Positions 6,719 through 8,837 of a DNA stretch of 8,837 nt are shown here, one piece after another. Position 1 is the stretch's first letter; the number at the start of each line of letters is the position of its first letter. This DNA is from an uncultured Eubacteriales bacterium (lineage in GTDB: Bacteria; Bacillota; Clostridia; Oscillospirales; Oscillospiraceae), in assembly GCA_900554705.1 (NCBI GenBank), contig USIH01000089.1:1-8837 (forward strand). The letters are read 5' to 3'. A model generated the notes under the pieces. It was not told the DNA's origin, did no database searches, and saw only the letters and a list, made by a program, of their open reading frames with translations. Position numbers and translations under genes: made by a program.

Positions 6719-6744
6719 CACTTTCCTTTTCCGTGCGATAAAAT
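6712..6744 (+). promoter_or_regulatory. candidate spoIIE promoter with 21-bp spacer
   Basis: TAAAAT (6739-6744) resembles a -10 box. No -35 box is found at 17 bp, but CCGACA (6712-6717), sharing GACA with the consensus, lies 21 bp upstream. The Bacillus subtilis spoIIE promoter is known for such an over-long spacer and depends on Spo0A. Here the -35 element is inside the right half of the inverted repeat, where an activator could contact sigma-A. This is a pattern match by eye. Confidence 0.4.
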
Positions 6745-6773
6745 GAAAAAAACGAAGGACAGAGGTGCGGGGA

Positions 6774-8699
6774 ATGAAGGGAAACACACTGCTTTTGCAG
6801 AAAACGCAGCAAAAGCTCCGCTTGCCGGAGAAAAAAACGCTGCGCGATTGTCTGCTGCTGTTTTGCGGCGGATTTTTGCTGTCGGGCGCGCGTGTCGCGG
6901 GGCAGATCCTCCCGCTTGGCGCTTGCATAGTCAGCGCAGCGGGTGGCGGCTTGCGCCTTGCCGCCTGCACGGCGGGAAGCATCGCGGGTTATGTGCTGCT
7001 GTGCGACCCCGTGCAAAGCGCGCAGTACATTGCGCTGTGCGCGCTGCTGCTTGCGGCGGAATTTATTTTTCGGGGGACGATGCTCCCCGCCGCGCGCTGG
7101 TTCATGCCGACGATCGCCTCCGTGGTCAGCGCGATCCTTGGCAGCGTTTATCTGCTCAGCGGGAAGATGGAGTTGCTGTCGATCAGTCTCTGGGCGTCGA
7201 AGTGGCTCTTGGCGGGGCTTGCGACGGACGGCTTCCGGTGCGCCTTTCAGGGCAATCGGCGCTGCGCGGTGTTTGCCGCTACGGCACTTTTGTCGGGGCT
7301 GACGAGCCTTCCGCTGCCGATCGACCTCGGACTTGCCTGCGGCGCGGCGCTCATGACGGCTGCACCGGAGCTGACGGTTCCGGCTGCCGTGGGGATCGCG
7401 CTCGATCTGAGCGGCGCGTATGCGCACTGCGCGACGCTTGCGATGATGCTGCCGAGCGTTCTGTGCCGCACGCTGCGTCTGCGCGCGCCGATGATGCGCG
7501 CGGCGCTGCTGTGTGTGCTTCCGGCGGCGGTTTTTGCCTGCTTCGGTGTGGCGACTGCCGTAAATACGGTGACGCTGGCGGTCGGCATTGCGGGAGGCTT
7601 TCTCCTGCGGCGCAGCGGGCTGCTGCGTTTTTCCGCGCAGTTGTCGGAAAACGCGCGCGCCTCGGAACGCTTGGCAGACGCGGCGCAGACCTTGGAGGCG
7701 CTGCATACCTGCCTTTCCCAAGAGGAGCAGCCGTATGCCGAGGCGGACGGTGTGTTTGACGGCGCGGCGGAGCGGATCTGCCGCTGCTGCGGCAGGTTCC
7801 GCATCTGCTGGGGAAGCAGGGCGAAGGAGACTTATACGGCGCTGAACGAGGCGTCGCGGACGATCCTTGCGCAGGGACGCGCGGAAGCGGCGGACTTTCC
7901 GGAGCCGTTTCAGAAGCGCTGCTGTCATATGGACGGCTTTCTGACGGCGGTCAATCAGGAGCTGGAGGGAATGCTGTACCGTCGGCGCTACCGGATGCAA
8001 CTGAAGGAGAGCAGGGAGGCGCTGGCGGAGGAGCTGAAATGCACGGCGCAGTACCTGCGGCAGGCGCAGCAGGGTGTACGGCGCGCTCGCGCGGCTTATC
8101 TGCCCGCCGTCGGGATCAGCACGGTCCCCCGCGAGGAAAACGGAGATCGGGGCGTTTGCTTTACGGCAAACGCGATGTGCTATGTTCTGCTGTGCGACGG
8201 CATGGGCACGGGCGCGGAGGCGTCGGAGATCAGCGGGGAGACCGTCCGCCTGCTGCGGCGGCTGCTCAAATCGGGCATGGAGGCGGAGAGCGCGATGCGT
8301 ATGGTCAACGATATGCTGCTTCTGTCCGCACAGGGACGGTTTGCAACGATGGATCTGCTCGCGGTCGATTTGGTCACGGCGGACGCGGCGCTGTATAAGT
8401 GGGGCGCTGCCTGCTCCTATTACCGCAGCGGGGAGAATATAGAAAAAATCGGGACAGCTTCGCCGCCGCCGGGTGTGGGGGTGGGAAAAGACCACGGCCC
8501 GCAGCGGTATGAGCTGTCCCTGAGAAGGGGAGAAATGCTCCTGCTTGTCAGCGACGGAGCAGATGGAGAACAAGCGCAGACGATCCTGTCTGCCTTTTCG
8601 GGAGACGATCCGCGGCAGCTTGCGGCGCTTTTGATCGCGCAGAGCGAGTCGGCGGACGACGTAACGGCGGCCGCAGTGTGCCTGCGGCTGCGCACCTGA
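6774..8699 (+). CDS. spoIIE: stage II sporulation protein E, PP2C-type serine phosphatase
   Basis: SpoIIE sits at the asymmetric septum and dephosphorylates the anti-anti-sigma factor SpoIIAA, releasing sigma-F in the forespore. I chose the ATG at 6774 (641 residues) with GAGG (6762-6765) 8 nt upstream; a GTG at 6765 would add three residues. Residues 25-280 hold about eight to ten hydrophobic segments. A cytosolic linker (281-444) contains a cysteine cluster ICRCCGRFRICW (335-346), a site where SpoIIE proteins also carry cysteines, and a helical stretch ELEGMLYRRRYRMQLKESRE (396-415). The manganese-dependent phosphatase domain (445-641) keeps GD (457-458), LLCDGMGTG (472-480, Asp475), TMDLLAVDL (525-533), LVSDGADG (591-598, Asp594) and SADDVT (626-631). 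At 641 residues it is much shorter than the 827 of B. subtilis, mostly in the linker. The neighbour mgtE is divergent, and no sporulation partner is in the window. Confidence 0.93.
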   Translation: MKGNTLLLQKTQQKLRLPEKKTLRDCLLLFCGGFLLSGARVAGQILPLGACIVSAAGGGLRLAACTAGSIAGYVLLCDPVQSAQYIALCALLLAAEFIFRGTMLPAARWFMPTIASVVSAILGSVYLLSGKMELLSISLWASKWLLAGLATDGFRCAFQGNRRCAVFAATALLSGLTSLPLPIDLGLACGAALMTAAPELTVPAAVGIALDLSGAYAHCATLAMMLPSVLCRTLRLRAPMMRAALLCVLPAAVFACFGVATAVNTVTLAVGIAGGFLLRRSGLLRFSAQLSENARASERLADAAQTLEALHTCLSQEEQPYAEADGVFDGAAERICRCCGRFRICWGSRAKETYTALNEASRTILAQGRAEAADFPEPFQKRCCHMDGFLTAVNQELEGMLYRRRYRMQLKESREALAEELKCTAQYLRQAQQGVRRARAAYLPAVGISTVPREENGDRGVCFTANAMCYVLLCDGMGTGAEASEISGETVRLLRRLLKSGMEAESAMRMVNDMLLLSAQGRFATMDLLAVDLVTADAALYKWGAACSYYRSGENIEKIGTASPPPGVGVGKDHGPQRYELSLRRGEMLLLVSDGADGEQAQTILSAFSGDDPRQLAALLIAQSESADDVTAAAVCLRLRT

Positions 8700-8717
8700 C
8701 TTCTTTCCCATAAGATA

Positions 8718-8739
8718 GCACAGTCGGTGCGCATTTTTT
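8718..8739 (+). terminator. weak candidate terminator of spoIIE
   Basis: GCAC (8718-8721) can pair with GTGC (8727-8730), followed after three bases by six T (8734-8739). A 4-bp stem is short for an intrinsic terminator, so it may be inefficient. The stronger hairpins that follow at 8752-8813 lack a T-run. Confidence 0.35.
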
Positions 8740-8751
8740 GTCAAAAGAGGA

Positions 8752-8781
8752 GGATGCTCGGGAAATATTTCCCGAGCATCC
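8752..8781. repeat. 30-bp perfect palindrome
   Basis: GGATGCTCGGGAAAT (8752-8766) is followed directly by its exact reverse complement (8767-8781), with no unpaired centre. It shares the GGGAAA/TTTCCC element with the inverted repeat upstream of spoIIE. It has no T-run, so it does not look like an ordinary terminator. One A separates it from the next hairpin. Confidence 0.85.
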
Positions 8782-8782
8782 A

Positions 8783-8813
8783 CAGCGTGTCGAAAAACCT
8801 TTTCGACACGCTG
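8783..8813. repeat. 14-bp perfect inverted repeat (second hairpin of a pair)
   Basis: CAGCGTGTCGAAAA (8783-8796) pairs with TTTTCGACACGCTG (8800-8813) around the loop ACC. Each arm contains a perfect Spo0A-box sequence, TGTCGAA or its complement TTCGACA, though in a hairpin after a gene this may be chance. Together with the palindrome just before it, it forms a 62-bp double hairpin typical in shape of dispersed intergenic repeats. Copies elsewhere cannot be seen from this window. Confidence 0.82.
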
Positions 8814-8837
8814 GGAGACTGCCAAAAAGGTTCGGAA

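Noticed and set aside
6575..7759. A 394-codon plus-strand frame overlapping the mgtE promoter and spoIIE in another frame
   Set aside because: It begins inside the mgtE leader, runs out of frame through spoIIE, and its protein is an Arg/Ala/Gly-rich shadow.
8752..8813. CRISPR array or attachment site
   Set aside because: The two hairpins differ in sequence, with no direct repeats, no spacers, and no integrase or cas gene in the window.
6600..8825. A 741-codon open frame on the minus strand, antisense to all of spoIIE
   Set aside because: It is low-complexity, rich in Arg, Gln, Ala and His, as expected for the reverse reading of a GC-rich gene. It shows no domain, it crosses the palindromes and the mgtE promoter region, and the plus strand encodes a clear SpoIIE.

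Overview
The window looks like chromosomal DNA of a GC-rich, endospore-forming Clostridia (Bacillota), plausibly an Oscillospiraceae-type gut anaerobe. The clues are a SpoIIE-type sporulation phosphatase, a Clostridia-like MurD variant, the MEP isoprenoid genes ispD and ispF, a class A-like RNase P RNA start, AGGAGG ribosome binding sites and consensus sigma-A promoters. The genus is inference. Everything seen is ordinary chromosomal backbone; there is no phage, transposase, CRISPR or rRNA.

Layout. (1) Positions 1-100, minus strand: the 5' part of rnpB, running off the left edge, with a textbook promoter. (2) Positions 247-3732, plus strand: a probable operon murD - ispD - ispF - unknown four-helix membrane protein, from a promoter back-to-back with that of rnpB. 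(3) Positions 3763-3812: a strong hairpin that can terminate both convergent transcripts. (4) Positions 6397-3811, minus strand: mgtE followed closely by pepT, preceded by a roughly 200-nt 5' leader with several possible stems, some mutually exclusive, that I cannot assign to a known riboswitch class. (5) Positions 6606-6744: divergent promoters for mgtE (minus) and spoIIE (plus), with an 11-bp inverted repeat on the spoIIE side. (6) Positions 6774-8699: spoIIE. (7) Positions 8700-8837: non-coding tail with two adjacent perfect inverted repeats.

How the genes fit together. MurD makes a peptidoglycan precursor. IspD and IspF make isoprenoid precursors, which also feed the undecaprenyl carrier used for peptidoglycan, so the plus-strand operon has a loose cell-envelope theme. 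MgtE imports magnesium under feedback from its own cytosolic domain. PepT trims tripeptides and is probably co-transcribed with mgtE. SpoIIE, in the Bacillus model, dephosphorylates SpoIIAA and so activates sigma-F in the forespore.

The best candidates for something undescribed are the mgtE leader (possible non-M-box riboswitch or leader-peptide system), the twin palindromes after spoIIE (possible dispersed intergenic repeat), and the unknown membrane protein after ispF. All secondary structures were paired by eye, without energy calculation or alignment.
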